38,294 nt of DNA, from positions 1-38,294 of the forward strand of contig JABDEJ010000003.1 of NCBI GenBank assembly GCA_013287095.1, given 5' to 3'. The translations under genes were made by a program, and so were the position numbers. Within the stretch, counting starts at the first letter, position 1. The number at the start of each line of letters is the position of its first letter. The notes beneath the pieces are model-generated. The model was not told the origin of the DNA, did no database searches, and saw only the letters and a list, made by a program, of their open reading frames with translations. Positions 14,573 through 23,672 of the stretch are shown here, piece after piece. The DNA comes from Bacteroidota bacterium (GTDB taxonomy: Bacteria > Bacteroidota > Bacteroidia > CAILMK01).

Positions 14573-15568
14573 ATGAACCGTACAAACCTCTTCATTATTT
14601 GTCTTCTGATTCAGGTTGTACCCGGGTATAGCAAGCAAAAAATCACCCGTGTTATCCAGGAACTTGATTATAAATTTTACGGGAAGGGAATATTTCAGCA
14701 GATCACAAATGATATTTATACGTTCACCATTGCCAGTAAAATAAAAGGCTATAGAGACAGCACATTAAAATCTGAATATAGCGTTGAAGAATTGAAAAAA
14801 CGAGGCAGTACTTCCGAGACGGTACAATTCCAGGAGGGAGCCAATAAGGGTAAAGATACAACCATTTATCTTTCATTTGATTATGGGGCTGCAACGATGT
14901 GGCTTGAAATTCAAGGGGATAGTAAAACAATATATTCAGGAGGAGATTTACCTATAGGCCTATGCTATAAAAATCAGGGTAAAAGACAAGTTCTGTTTTA
15001 CATTAGCTATGCTGATCTGAAAAAAAGCAATAAGGAAGATCAGGATTTCTTGCAGCAATATTTGAATTCATTCCCTCCTGAAAATCTGAATTCAGGCTGG
15101 CAGATTATCCACCCGGAAAATATTCAGAAATATGTTTTGACCCAGTTTTCATGGGCACTAAGTATATTAAAGTCTGCTCCTTACATCCATTTTAAAATCT
15201 ATACATCAGACAGCCTGTGCACTGAATTGGATTCATTGGCCCTCAAAAAAAAGAAAAACTATTTCTCTGATTATGGCCAAAATTTAGACACCGGCGCATC
15301 GATGGGAATTGCGGTTGTTGAAGAATTTAACCGGGAAACTGACACTTCAACAGTCATAAATGGATTTGCAATAGGAATTTGCGCCACTATAAAGCTGAAA
15401 GGGATCCAATTGTACGATGTGCCTTTATATTATCTAAAATACCATGATGCTGAGTCAATTGCCATGCTGAGCAGTACTTCATTCGGACAAACTGTGCATT
15501 TTCTCAGATCCGTTTGCGATTATCAATTGCTAAACCGTTCATCAGATAATCCTCTTAATTCAAATTGA
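14573..15568 (+). CDS. Unrecognised secreted protein
   Basis: The 331-residue product begins MNRTNLFIICLLIQVVPGYSKQ, a convincing signal peptide, so it is exported. There is no sorting tail, lipobox or later membrane span. The body is mixed alpha/beta with several aromatic patches (YKFYGKGIF, IYLSFDYGAATMWLEI, YDVPLYYLKYHD) and scattered cysteines. I do not recognise a domain or motif. It is divergent from the lipoprotein pair, with a 125-base AT-rich gap in between, and it converges on pfkA with only 17 bases between stops. It may belong with the other small exported proteins of this accessory stretch, but no function can be assigned. Confidence 0.75.
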   Translation: MNRTNLFIICLLIQVVPGYSKQKITRVIQELDYKFYGKGIFQQITNDIYTFTIASKIKGYRDSTLKSEYSVEELKKRGSTSETVQFQEGANKGKDTTIYLSFDYGAATMWLEIQGDSKTIYSGGDLPIGLCYKNQGKRQVLFYISYADLKKSNKEDQDFLQQYLNSFPPENLNSGWQIIHPENIQKYVLTQFSWALSILKSAPYIHFKIYTSDSLCTELDSLALKKKKNYFSDYGQNLDTGASMGIAVVEEFNRETDTSTVINGFAIGICATIKLKGIQLYDVPLYYLKYHDAESIAMLSSTSFGQTVHFLRSVCDYQLLNRSSDNPLNSN

Positions 15569-15585
15569 AAAGAGCTCAATATCTC

Positions 15586-16557
15586 CTATGTACTCAAGAT
15601 CGCTGCGAGTTTCAATAATCCCTCATTTACAGGTTTTTTCATGTTTACCGCATCATTCAGGGATACCAGGTTGATTTTATCGTTTACAATTCCAATAGCC
15701 ACGTTTGCCTTCCCCTCAGTCAGTGCCTGAACCGCGCCCGCACCAACCCTTGAAGCCAAAACCCGGTCTCGTGCTGTAGGTGAACCCCCTCTTTGAATAT
15801 GCCCCAACACCACCATTCGAGGATCAAGTGCCTGGACTTTTTCTTTTATTTTATTAACAACTTCAAATACGCCACCTGCATCATCACCTTCTGCCACGAT
15901 CACCAATTGAGAGCCTTTTTTGCGCCCCCAGCCTTTTTGCAACGTTGCTATTAGTGCGTCAAGTTCAGTATGCAATTCAGGAACAAGGATTGCTTCTGCA
16001 CCACCTGCCAAGCCAACATCCAGTGCAATAAAACCAGCATCACGGCCCATTACTTCCACAAAAAAAGTACGGTCAAAAGAATCAGCCGTATCGCGTATTT
16101 TATCAATCGCATCCAGGGCAGTATTGATGGCTGTATCGTATCCAATGGTATAGTCGGTTCCATACAGGTCATTGTCAATTGTACCCGGCGCACCAACAAT
16201 CGGCAAACCAAATTCCTCATAAAACTTTGCCGCCCCGGCATAAGTACCGTTTCCACCTATAGCAACAACCCCATCTATCTTTTTCATCTGAAGGTTTTCA
16301 AATGCCAGTCTTCTTCCTTTGGGGGCTTCAAACTCTTTACATCTGGCTGTCTTTAATATAGTGCCCCCCCTCTGGATAATATTAGAAACAGAATGAGAAT
16401 CCATTGGCTCAAACAAACCTTCTATCAAGCCCTGGTATCCTCTTTCTACCCCGAATACATTAATTCCATGATATACAGCAGTCCGTACCACTGCCCTGAT
16501 ACATGCATTCATGCCGGGTGCATCGCCACCCGAAGTTAAAACGGCAATATTTTTCAT
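15586..16557 (-). CDS. pfkA: ATP-dependent 6-phosphofructokinase
   Basis: The 323-residue product has the usual length of bacterial PfkA, which phosphorylates fructose-6-phosphate at the committed step of glycolysis. Motifs in order are the ATP loop TSGGDAPGMNA (residues 8-18), GGNGT (101-105), APGTIDND (123-130) with the catalytic Asp, MGRDAGFIA, and HIQRGGSPTARDR. Gly at the second Gly position of GGNGT and the PGTIDND form point to the ATP-using rather than the pyrophosphate-using type. Asn103 replaces the Asp common in the E. coli enzyme. I chose ATG 16557; a TTG at 16578 would add seven residues with no homology value. Confidence 0.95.
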   Translation of the reverse strand: MKNIAVLTSGGDAPGMNACIRAVVRTAVYHGINVFGVERGYQGLIEGLFEPMDSHSVSNIIQRGGTILKTARCKEFEAPKGRRLAFENLQMKKIDGVVAIGGNGTYAGAAKFYEEFGLPIVGAPGTIDNDLYGTDYTIGYDTAINTALDAIDKIRDTADSFDRTFFVEVMGRDAGFIALDVGLAGGAEAILVPELHTELDALIATLQKGWGRKKGSQLVIVAEGDDAGGVFEVVNKIKEKVQALDPRMVVLGHIQRGGSPTARDRVLASRVGAGAVQALTEGKANVAIGIVNDKINLVSLNDAVNMKKPVNEGLLKLAAILST

Positions 16558-16667
16558 TGTGTTAAGATTCTTATGCAAAGTAATGACAAATAAAGTTGCC
16601 GGAACTTTAACAAATGCAACAGTAACCTGTCCAAATCATACCTTACCCATCCCATCAAAAATCTCCC

Positions 16668-16675
16668 TAATTTTG
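16668..16675 (+). promoter_or_regulatory. Bacteroidota -7 element (TAATTTTG) before the M32 gene
   Basis: TAATTTTG matches TAnnTTTG and lies 34 bases before the ATG at 16710, in the divergent gap with pfkA. A -33 TTG at good spacing was not found, so this is a moderate call. Confidence 0.4.
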
Positions 16676-16709
16676 GCTGCTTTATGGGGACTTTAAAAAC
16701 GATTGAATC

Positions 16710-18203
16710 ATGGAAGGTTTATACGAAAAATATGTTAATATCAGGAAGCAGATCACAGATCTCGACAATATCCTGGCCGTATTAGGCTGGGACCAGGAAG
16801 TAGAAATGCCTATAGATGGGGCAGGTTTCAGGGCGCAGCAAATTGCAACCCTATCAGGGATGCAGCATGATATATCTACTTCACAGGAATATATTGACAC
16901 CGTGGAAAAACTGATCGAGGATAAAAACCTGGATTTTAAACAAAGAAAAAACATTGAGGAATCCTGGCGGGTTGTAAGCAAGACCCGCAAGCTCAGCAGG
17001 GATTTTATGGAACGCGAAAGCCGTACCTGCTCCGAGGCTTACCAAAGCTGGATCAAGGCAAGACAAGAGAATAAATTTTCTGTATTTGCGTCTAAACTTA
17101 AGGAAGTAGTTGATCTTCAGCGTGAAAAAGCAGAGCTTTTTGGATACAAAATAAGCCCTTATGATTCACTATTAGATGATTACGAACCCGGGCTTACCAC
17201 TGATACCATTGAAAAGGTATTCGTTGATGTAAAGCAGGGCCTCACTGAATTCTTTGCGAAGATCAAAGGAATGCCAGATCCGGACCATGTTTTTTTTGAG
17301 AATCATTTTGATAAAGCCAAACAACTTGAATTGTGCCGGGAACTGGTAACCGATATGGGATATGATTGGAAAGCGGGAAGGCTTGATCTTTCTGAACATC
17401 CCTTCACGACCAGTTTCAGCATGCAGGATGTTCGGATCACAACGAGAGTAAGTGAAAATGACATCCGTGAGTCCATCTGGGGCTCCATTCATGAAGCGGG
17501 ACATGCACTCTATGAGCAAGGGTTACCGGTATCAGAGTATGGGTTGCCTTCAGGCTCTGCCGTTTCACTTGGGATGCATGAATCCCAGTCAAGATTTTGG
17601 GAAAACAACGTCGGCAAATCACATACCTACATAAAGACTTATTTAAACCTTTTCCAAAAGCATTTTCCAGAAGCTTTCGGGAATGTTTCTGACATGCAGT
17701 TTTTCAGAGGGTTAAACACTGTAAAACCTGACCTGATCCGTATCAATTCTGATGAGGTGACCTATCATTTCCATATCCTTCTCCGGTATGAAATAGAAAA
17801 AAGCCTGATCGAAGGCAAAACCGAAGTAAAAGACCTGGAAGAAATCTGGAACAGCAAGATCAAGGAATATCTCGGCCTTGATGTACCTTCCCCAAAAATG
17901 GGCGTACTTCAGGACATTCACTGGTCGCATGGTAGCTTTGGTTATTTCCCTACCTATTCCCTGGGGAGTTTTTATGCCGCGCAATTTTATCATTTTGCAG
18001 AACAGGCTATTCCTGAACTCCAATCAGAATTCGAATCCAAAAATTTCAGGCATGTCCTGGATTGGCTTCGCGAAAATATTCATCAGCATGGCCATTCTTA
18101 TTCTTCTGAAGAGCTATGTAAAAAGGTAACGGGTGAAGGCCTTAACTTTAAGTATTTTAAGGATTATTTAGATAAAAAATATAAGCTGGTGTACCAGTTT
18201 TGA
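16710..18203 (+). CDS. M32 family metallocarboxypeptidase
   Basis: The 497-residue product carries the full set of M32 (Taq carboxypeptidase) motifs: YDSLLDDYEPG, SEHPF, DVRITTR, the zinc motif HEAGH (residues 261-265), MHESQSRFWENNVG with the third zinc ligand Glu, RINSDEVTYHFHILLRYEIE, and GVLQDIHWSHGSFGYFPTYSLG near the C-terminus. The length is typical. These enzymes remove C-terminal residues from peptides in the cytoplasm with broad specificity but poor cleavage at Pro, Gly and acidic residues. There is no signal peptide. The next gene starts about 50 bases downstream with an apparent promoter of its own. Confidence 0.95.
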   Translation: MEGLYEKYVNIRKQITDLDNILAVLGWDQEVEMPIDGAGFRAQQIATLSGMQHDISTSQEYIDTVEKLIEDKNLDFKQRKNIEESWRVVSKTRKLSRDFMERESRTCSEAYQSWIKARQENKFSVFASKLKEVVDLQREKAELFGYKISPYDSLLDDYEPGLTTDTIEKVFVDVKQGLTEFFAKIKGMPDPDHVFFENHFDKAKQLELCRELVTDMGYDWKAGRLDLSEHPFTTSFSMQDVRITTRVSENDIRESIWGSIHEAGHALYEQGLPVSEYGLPSGSAVSLGMHESQSRFWENNVGKSHTYIKTYLNLFQKHFPEAFGNVSDMQFFRGLNTVKPDLIRINSDEVTYHFHILLRYEIEKSLIEGKTEVKDLEEIWNSKIKEYLGLDVPSPKMGVLQDIHWSHGSFGYFPTYSLGSFYAAQFYHFAEQAIPELQSEFESKNFRHVLDWLRENIHQHGHSYSSEELCKKVTGEGLNFKYFKDYLDKKYKLVYQF

Positions 18204-18216
18204 GCCGTATTTGCAA

Positions 18217-18224
18217 TATTTTTG
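18217..18224 (+). promoter_or_regulatory. Possible -7 element (TATTTTTG) before the tolC-like gene
   Basis: TATTTTTG fits TAnnTTTG and lies 27 bases before the preferred ATG at 18252. The nearest upstream TTTG gives a spacer of only 14 bases, so the match is incomplete. If real, it argues against the longer TTG start at 18222, which would lie inside the promoter. Confidence 0.4.
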
Positions 18225-18251
18225 AACCAATATTCAGAAAATCAAACTGGT

Positions 18252-19673
18252 ATGCTTAAAAAATCCATCCTGTCTTTCATTTGCATTATAGCCTTTGGTA
18301 TAAAAGTATATGCTCAAGACAGTATGAACCTTGCCCAATGTATTGAGTATGCTTTGGCACATAATACCCAACTGCTTAAATCGCAAAATGATTTCCAACA
18401 AGCCCAAAACAGCTATCAACAATATAGGGCTAATGTTCTCCCTACCTTAAACGGAAGCGCCACAAACAATTTTGATTTCGGAAGAACCATAGACCCCGCC
18501 ACAAACCAGTTTTCCAATGCGAGCAGCCGGACAAACTACTTCAGCCTTAATGGAGATTGGGTAATTTATGGGGGCCTTCAGAAATTAAACCAGGTTCGGC
18601 AATATGAGTGGAGCAAAGACGCAAGTTCTTACACACTTCAGAAAACTAAGGACGATATCAGCCTGACCATTGCCAATGATTATCTCCAGATATTATTGCT
18701 AACCGAGAAGGAAAAGCAGTTGGAGAACCTGGTAAAAAACTCTGATGAACAACAAAAGAAAACCGCCATTCTATATGATAATGGTGCTACCACCTTATCC
18801 AAAAAGTATGGTGCAGACGCCCAGCTGGCCACAGATCAATATAATGTAGTTGATATGCAGAACCAGCTTGAAAAGCAGTATCTGGCTTTGAAGCAATACA
18901 TGAATTATGATCTTGGTAAATCCCTGAAAGTCGAAACCATAAATTTCAATAGGCAATTACAAGTATATGGTGTTGGTGACCTCGACAAAGCCATTAAAGA
19001 ACAAGTAGATAAATTACCCGCAGTGCAAGCGGCAAGGAGTCAAAAGGAAAGTGCATTGTATGCCTGGCACGCCATGAAAGGCACGGCAGCGCCCAAACTG
19101 AGTGTAGATGCTTCCCTCCATACAATTTATTCATCTCAATATCAGACTTATACTCCTTCATTTTCTTATTTACCGATAGGCATAGTTGGCACCAATGCAT
19201 CTGACGTAGTGTACGGCCCGGTTGAGACAGGTATTTCTGGGAAAAATATCAGTTTTGGAGACCAGCTTGGTCAGAACTTTGGGCAAACCATTGGCTTCAC
19301 CCTCAATGTGCCTATTTTCAATGGTTTACAGACAAAATACAATATCCAGGGCGCTTATATCACTTATCAATCTGATGATCTGAAACTTACAGATGCAGAA
19401 GTGAAAGCGAGAAACGATATTTACCAGGCTTATGATGGTATGAAGGAAGCTGCTAAGAAATTTGATGCAGGAGATATCAAGCTAAAATCAGCAGAAGCAT
19501 TGTTCAAAGAATCCGATAATTCTTTCAATGCCGGGGGCACGAGCTATTTTGATTATCATGCTGCGCGTACCAGTTTTATCAATGCCCAAAGCGATTGGCT
19601 ACAGGCCAAATATGAATACATTTTCCAGACCAAAGTTTTTGAGTACTACCTTGGCAAACCGGTTGCCTTTTGA
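18252..19673 (+). CDS. TolC family outer-membrane efflux protein
   Basis: Starting at ATG 18252, the product is 473 residues with a signal peptide MLKKSILSFICIIAFGIKVYAQ. A TTG at 18222 would add ten residues before the signal and is less likely. The mature protein opens with SMNLAQCIEYALAHN, the standard first helix of the outer-membrane efflux family. It shows two internally similar coiled halves with long Gln/Lys/Ala-rich helices (LQKTKDDISLTIANDYLQILLLTEKEKQLENLVKNS and its later counterpart) and LNVPIFNGLQTKYNIQGA. It should trimerise as an outer-membrane channel-tunnel. The adaptor gene follows 21 bases later, so the two form one export system. Confidence 0.93.
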   Translation: MLKKSILSFICIIAFGIKVYAQDSMNLAQCIEYALAHNTQLLKSQNDFQQAQNSYQQYRANVLPTLNGSATNNFDFGRTIDPATNQFSNASSRTNYFSLNGDWVIYGGLQKLNQVRQYEWSKDASSYTLQKTKDDISLTIANDYLQILLLTEKEKQLENLVKNSDEQQKKTAILYDNGATTLSKKYGADAQLATDQYNVVDMQNQLEKQYLALKQYMNYDLGKSLKVETINFNRQLQVYGVGDLDKAIKEQVDKLPAVQAARSQKESALYAWHAMKGTAAPKLSVDASLHTIYSSQYQTYTPSFSYLPIGIVGTNASDVVYGPVETGISGKNISFGDQLGQNFGQTIGFTLNVPIFNGLQTKYNIQGAYITYQSDDLKLTDAEVKARNDIYQAYDGMKEAAKKFDAGDIKLKSAEALFKESDNSFNAGGTSYFDYHAARTSFINAQSDWLQAKYEYIFQTKVFEYYLGKPVAF

Positions 19674-19694
19674 TGATCACTATAAATAAACCTT

Positions 19695-20981
19695 ATGCGT
19701 AAAAAGAACCGCAGCCTTCTATATATTATCCTTGGCATTGTAGCCCTCGTCGTCATTATAACTATTGTGGCTAAAATGAAAGGAGGAAGTGGTGCCATGG
19801 AGGTAGAAACTGCTAAAGTAACCCGCCAAACCATTATTGAAACCATTGATGCCAGCGGCAAGGTACAACCTGAAAAGGAAGTAAAAATATCTGCTGACAT
19901 ATCAGGCGAAATCATAGAACTCAAAGTAAAAGAAGGTGATAAAGTAAAACAAGGCGACCTGCTGGTAAGAATAAAGCCTGACCAGTATCAGAGCGCCGTT
20001 GAAAAAGCAAGGGCAGTGGTAAATAATTCGAAAGCCACTCTTTCAAATTCGAAAGCCGCTTATACGCAGGCGAAAGCAAGCCTTGAAAAAGCAAAAATAA
20101 CTTATGACAGAAACAAAAAGCTTTATGATCTGAAAGCGATCTCCGAAGCTGATTTTCAGAATATTGAAGAAGACTACAAAGTATCACAGGCACAGGTAGA
20201 AGGCGGAAAGGATGCAGTAGAAGGTGCCCAATACAACCTTGAAAGTACAGAGGCCGCATTAAAAGATGCTGAAGATGCCTTGAATAAAACAGCAGTCTAC
20301 TCCCCTATTGATGGTATTATTTCAAAACTGAATGTAGAGCTTGGGGAACGCGTAGTGGGCACGGCCCAGATGGCCGGCACGGAAATGATGCGTGTGGCAG
20401 ACTTGCGAAATATGCAGGTCCAATCGGAAGTAAATGAAAATGATATTGTCAAACTAAAACTGGGTGATACCACTGACATAGATATAGATGCCTATAGAGG
20501 ACGTGTCTTTAAAGGAATTGTAACTGAAATTTCAAATTCTGCCGAATCTTCCGGACTTGATGTTGAAAAAATTACAAATTTCGTAGTGAAGATCAGGATA
20601 TTGGAAGCATCGTATGAGAACCTGCTTGGTGCCGATAAAACCATTCCAACCCCATTCAGGCCGGGCATGTCAGCCAATGTAACCATCCATACCAAAACAT
20701 CAGAGAATGTACTCGCCGTGCCGATCCTGGCTGTGACTGTAAGGAATGATAAAGGAGAATTGGATACTTCTTCCTACAACAAAGGCAGTACGGTTGTGTT
20801 CTTATATGATAATGGAACGGTAAAATCTCAGAAGGTTTCAATTGGGATACAGGATGTTACTTATATACAAATTACGGATGGCCTGAAGGAAGGCCAGGAG
20901 ATAGTAAGCGGCCCTTACCGCATTGTTTCTAAACAACTTAAGAACGGAGACAAAGTTGAAAAATCAAAACACAAATCATAA
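19695..20981 (+). CDS. Efflux periplasmic adaptor (HlyD/MacA-like membrane fusion protein)
   Basis: The 428-residue product has one N-terminal membrane anchor (about residues 8-26, SLLYIILGIVALVVIITIVA). A barrel/lipoyl-like region follows, with VSGEIIEL-type sequence (KISADISGEIIELKVKEGDKVKQGDLLVRI). The long Ala/Lys-rich coiled coil (about 95-190) returns through the lipoyl half YSPIDGIISKLNVELGERVVG. Beta-barrel and membrane-proximal domains end with VSIGIQDVTYIQITDGLKEGQEIVSGP. This is the MacA/HlyD layout. It links an inner-membrane pump to TolC, but no ABC or RND pump gene lies next to it. The last 26 bases overlap the preferred gpsA start region. Confidence 0.93.
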   Translation: MRKKNRSLLYIILGIVALVVIITIVAKMKGGSGAMEVETAKVTRQTIIETIDASGKVQPEKEVKISADISGEIIELKVKEGDKVKQGDLLVRIKPDQYQSAVEKARAVVNNSKATLSNSKAAYTQAKASLEKAKITYDRNKKLYDLKAISEADFQNIEEDYKVSQAQVEGGKDAVEGAQYNLESTEAALKDAEDALNKTAVYSPIDGIISKLNVELGERVVGTAQMAGTEMMRVADLRNMQVQSEVNENDIVKLKLGDTTDIDIDAYRGRVFKGIVTEISNSAESSGLDVEKITNFVVKIRILEASYENLLGADKTIPTPFRPGMSANVTIHTKTSENVLAVPILAVTVRNDKGELDTSSYNKGSTVVFLYDNGTVKSQKVSIGIQDVTYIQITDGLKEGQEIVSGPYRIVSKQLKNGDKVEKSKHKS

Positions 20982-21963
20982 AATAGCCGTCATTGGTGGA
21001 GGTAGCTGGGCAACCGCTATTACCAAAATATTGACATTCAATGGTTTTGAGGTACGGTGGTGGCTTAGGGATGCGGCATCTGTAAACCATATCCGTAATT
21101 TTGGTCATAACCCAAAATATCTTAGTTCGGTACAATTTGATATTCCTTCATCCCATGTCAGCTCCGACATCAACGAGGTGATCGAACCTTCGGATTGGGT
21201 CATTTTCGCGACCCCTTCATTTTCTTTTGTACAGATCATGGAAAGCTTGACGCCGGAAGACCTGAAAGGGAAAATGATTGCATCTGCAATAAAAGGGATT
21301 ACCCAGCATGAGCATTTCACAATCTCACAATACCTGCACCGCCAGTACAATGTTCCTCAAAACAACCTCGCCAATATCAGCGGCCCATGCCATGCCGAGG
21401 AAGTTGCTGCAGAAAAATTATCTTATCTCACTTTTGCTTCGCCTAATATCAGCCTGGCTGAAGAACTTGCTTCCTGTTTCAAAAACCGCTTTATGTGCAC
21501 AAGTGTGTCGTCAGATATGCTTGGTACTGAATACGCTTCGGTCATCAAAAACATCTTTGCCATAGCTGCCGGCATTTCCATTGGACTTGGCTATGGTGAT
21601 AATTTCAGGGCAGTATTGGTCTCTGAAGCAATGGAAGAAATGAATCATTTTCTTGATCACCTGGTTCCCGCAAAGCGTGACATCTTATCCCCACCATACC
21701 TTGGGGATACTTTAGTGACAGCTTATTCACAATATAGCCGCAACCGTACCTTCGGGGTCATGATCGGCAGCGGATATACGATCAATTCCGCCATATTGGA
21801 ATTAAAAATGGTAGCTGAGGGATATTATGCAAGCAATGCCATAAAAGCTCTGTGCAAGGAAAACAACCTCGAAATGCCAATTGCAGATGCTGTGTATAAT
21901 ATTTTGTACGGCGAAATGGCCGCTGAATCAGAGTTCAGAACACTTGGTGATAAACTCTGTTGA
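20956..21963 (+). CDS. gpsA: Glycerol-3-phosphate dehydrogenase (NAD(P)+)
   Basis: The product has the NAD-binding loop KIAVIGGGSWATAITKIL at the N-terminus, SGPCHAEEVAAEK in the middle, and the catalytic region EYASVIKNIFAIAAGISIGLGYGDNFRAVLVSEAMEEM. It reduces dihydroxyacetone phosphate to sn-glycerol-3-phosphate for phospholipid synthesis in the cytoplasm. No ATG precedes the NAD loop. I prefer TTG at 20956, with GGAG six bases upstream, giving 335 residues. A TTG at 20923 is the alternative. Either start lies inside the upstream adaptor gene, so translation is probably coupled to it. Confidence 0.93.
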   Translation: MKNQNTNHKIAVIGGGSWATAITKILTFNGFEVRWWLRDAASVNHIRNFGHNPKYLSSVQFDIPSSHVSSDINEVIEPSDWVIFATPSFSFVQIMESLTPEDLKGKMIASAIKGITQHEHFTISQYLHRQYNVPQNNLANISGPCHAEEVAAEKLSYLTFASPNISLAEELASCFKNRFMCTSVSSDMLGTEYASVIKNIFAIAAGISIGLGYGDNFRAVLVSEAMEEMNHFLDHLVPAKRDILSPPYLGDTLVTAYSQYSRNRTFGVMIGSGYTINSAILELKMVAEGYYASNAIKALCKENNLEMPIADAVYNILYGEMAAESEFRTLGDKLC

Positions 21964-22023
21964 TAACTATCTTCCTTCTTTACCAGAAATATTCTTAAAA
22001 TTGCACCTGTAACCGGACTTAAA

Positions 22024-22992
22024 TTGGAAAAATTCGAAAAACACATATCCGGACTGTTAGAAATTCACGATTGTGTCATTATCCCTGATTTTGGCGGATT
22101 TGTGTTGAATGAAACAACCGCAGGATTTAGCGGCCGTCCGAATGAATTATTGCCACCCGGCAAGATTGTTAGTTTCAACCGCAACCTGAATGTCAATGAT
22201 GGCCTTCTTGCTAATTTTGTTGCTAAAAAAGAAAACCTTTCTTACTCTGATGCCATTTCTCAAATCAGAGATTTTGCTGATTACTGGAAAAAAGTTTTAA
22301 TGAATGGTGATCGGATTCTTCTGAATGAAATTGGTTCATTGGTTCAGAACCAGGAGCAGAAAATAGTTTTTACACCGCAAGAAAACCGCAATTATTCGAG
22401 GGCATCTTATGGGTTGCCTTCTTTAATATTGACCCCGGTAGAAAAACAAAATATTCAAAAAGTATTTCAGCTTCCGGCAATACCACGTGAACGATCAGAG
22501 AATGTGATTATCAGGCGAAGCATTAGTGTTGCGGCAGTTGCAGCAGTTTTTATCCTTGCATTTTTGGTTGTTTTTAAGAATATATCTGAAAATTATCTTT
22601 ATACTTCCAATAAGAACCCTGTTTATCAGAGTATTCAGCCTATTGCATCATCAATTGGGAAAATACTTAGCGAAGAAACTGTTAAACCAGCAGCAGTTCA
22701 GACAAAAGATACTGTACCTGCCATACTGCCTGATAATAATATTTCAAATAATGGCACTTTAGCTTCAAATTCAACATTTTATGTGGTAGGAGGATCCTTT
22801 AAAATTGAGGCCAACGCCCAAAAATTTTTCAGGGAACTACAGGAAAAAGGATTTAAAGCCCAACTTTTGAACAATGAAGATGGATGGTTTCGCGTTAGTT
22901 ATCTTACAGAACAGGATAGTTTGAAAGCGGCCAAGGATTTACATTCCATAAAAATAAATGAGAACCAAAGCGCCTGGATCTTAAAATTTTAA
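22024..22992 (+). CDS. HU-like domain protein with membrane span and SPOR domain
   Basis: The 322-residue product starts with TTG (22024; no ATG fits) as MEKFEKHISGLLEIHDCVIIPDFGGFVLNE, the typical start of the Bacteroidota HU/CCDC81-like domain family. Two HU-like halves occupy about 1-125, with YWKKVLMNGDRILLNEIGSL in the second. A membrane helix lies at about 168-185 and a SPOR domain at about 250-322 (FYVVGGSFKIEANAQKFFRELQEKGFKAQL). SPOR domains bind denuded glycan strands of peptidoglycan at division sites. The orientation puts the HU part in the cytoplasm and SPOR in the periplasm. It lies 8 bases before exbB, a frequent Bacteroidota neighbour. Its precise role is unknown to me. Confidence 0.85.
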   Translation: MEKFEKHISGLLEIHDCVIIPDFGGFVLNETTAGFSGRPNELLPPGKIVSFNRNLNVNDGLLANFVAKKENLSYSDAISQIRDFADYWKKVLMNGDRILLNEIGSLVQNQEQKIVFTPQENRNYSRASYGLPSLILTPVEKQNIQKVFQLPAIPRERSENVIIRRSISVAAVAAVFILAFLVVFKNISENYLYTSNKNPVYQSIQPIASSIGKILSEETVKPAAVQTKDTVPAILPDNNISNNGTLASNSTFYVVGGSFKIEANAQKFFRELQEKGFKAQLLNNEDGWFRVSYLTEQDSLKAAKDLHSIKINENQSAWILKF

Positions 22993-23000
22993 TAACACAC

Positions 23001-23672
23001 ATGATATTTCTTCAGATAACCGATTCTACTGCAGCCGTTTCCGGGGCTCATGCAGAACTCCCTCTTTATGAATTGCTCATGAAAGGGGGATGGATTATGC
23101 TTCCCATTGCTATTGCCCTTTTCCTGGCAATCTATATTTTTTTTGAAAGGCTCATTACTGTAAATAAGGCCTCTAAAATTGACAGGAATTTTATGAACCA
23201 GATACAGGACCTGGTTCAGGAAGGCAATATTGCAGGTGCGCGTTCATTGTGCAAAAACTCAGACTTCCCGGTTGCGAGGATGCTGGATAAAGCACTTAAA
23301 AAAATTGGCAGACCTATTGATGATATTGAGGACGCCCTTGAAAGTGCCGGTAAAATAGAAGTTTATAAACTTGAAAAAAACCTGAGTATCCTCGGCACCA
23401 TTGCCGGAGTAGCGCCGATGCTTGGTTTTATCGGGACCATTCTTGGGGTTATCACCATTTTCGTACATATTGCTGCGAAAAACACCATTGATATTGGTAC
23501 TATATCAGAAGGATTGTATCAGAAACTTATTTCCAGTGCATCAGGTTTGGTGGTAGGTATTGTAGCGCATTTGGGCTACCATTACCTGCTGATCAAAATT
23601 GACAGGCAGATTTTCAAGATGGAATCCACTGCGATTGAATTTTTAGACCTTTTACAAGACCCCGTGGCATGA
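23001..23672 (+). CDS. exbB: ExbB/TolQ/MotA-type proton channel
   Basis: The 223-residue product has three expected membrane helices (about 30-52, 128-150 and 165-187) and the conserved MotA/TolQ/ExbB segment LSILGTIAGVAPMLGFIGTILGVI. With ExbD it forms the proton-driven motor that energises TonB. The stop overlaps the exbD start in ATGA, so they are coupled. Whether the pair serves TonB or a Tol-like system cannot be seen from ExbB alone, but the tonB-like gene two positions on favours TonB. Confidence 0.93.
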   Translation: MIFLQITDSTAAVSGAHAELPLYELLMKGGWIMLPIAIALFLAIYIFFERLITVNKASKIDRNFMNQIQDLVQEGNIAGARSLCKNSDFPVARMLDKALKKIGRPIDDIEDALESAGKIEVYKLEKNLSILGTIAGVAPMLGFIGTILGVITIFVHIAAKNTIDIGTISEGLYQKLISSASGLVVGIVAHLGYHYLLIKIDRQIFKMESTAIEFLDLLQDPVA

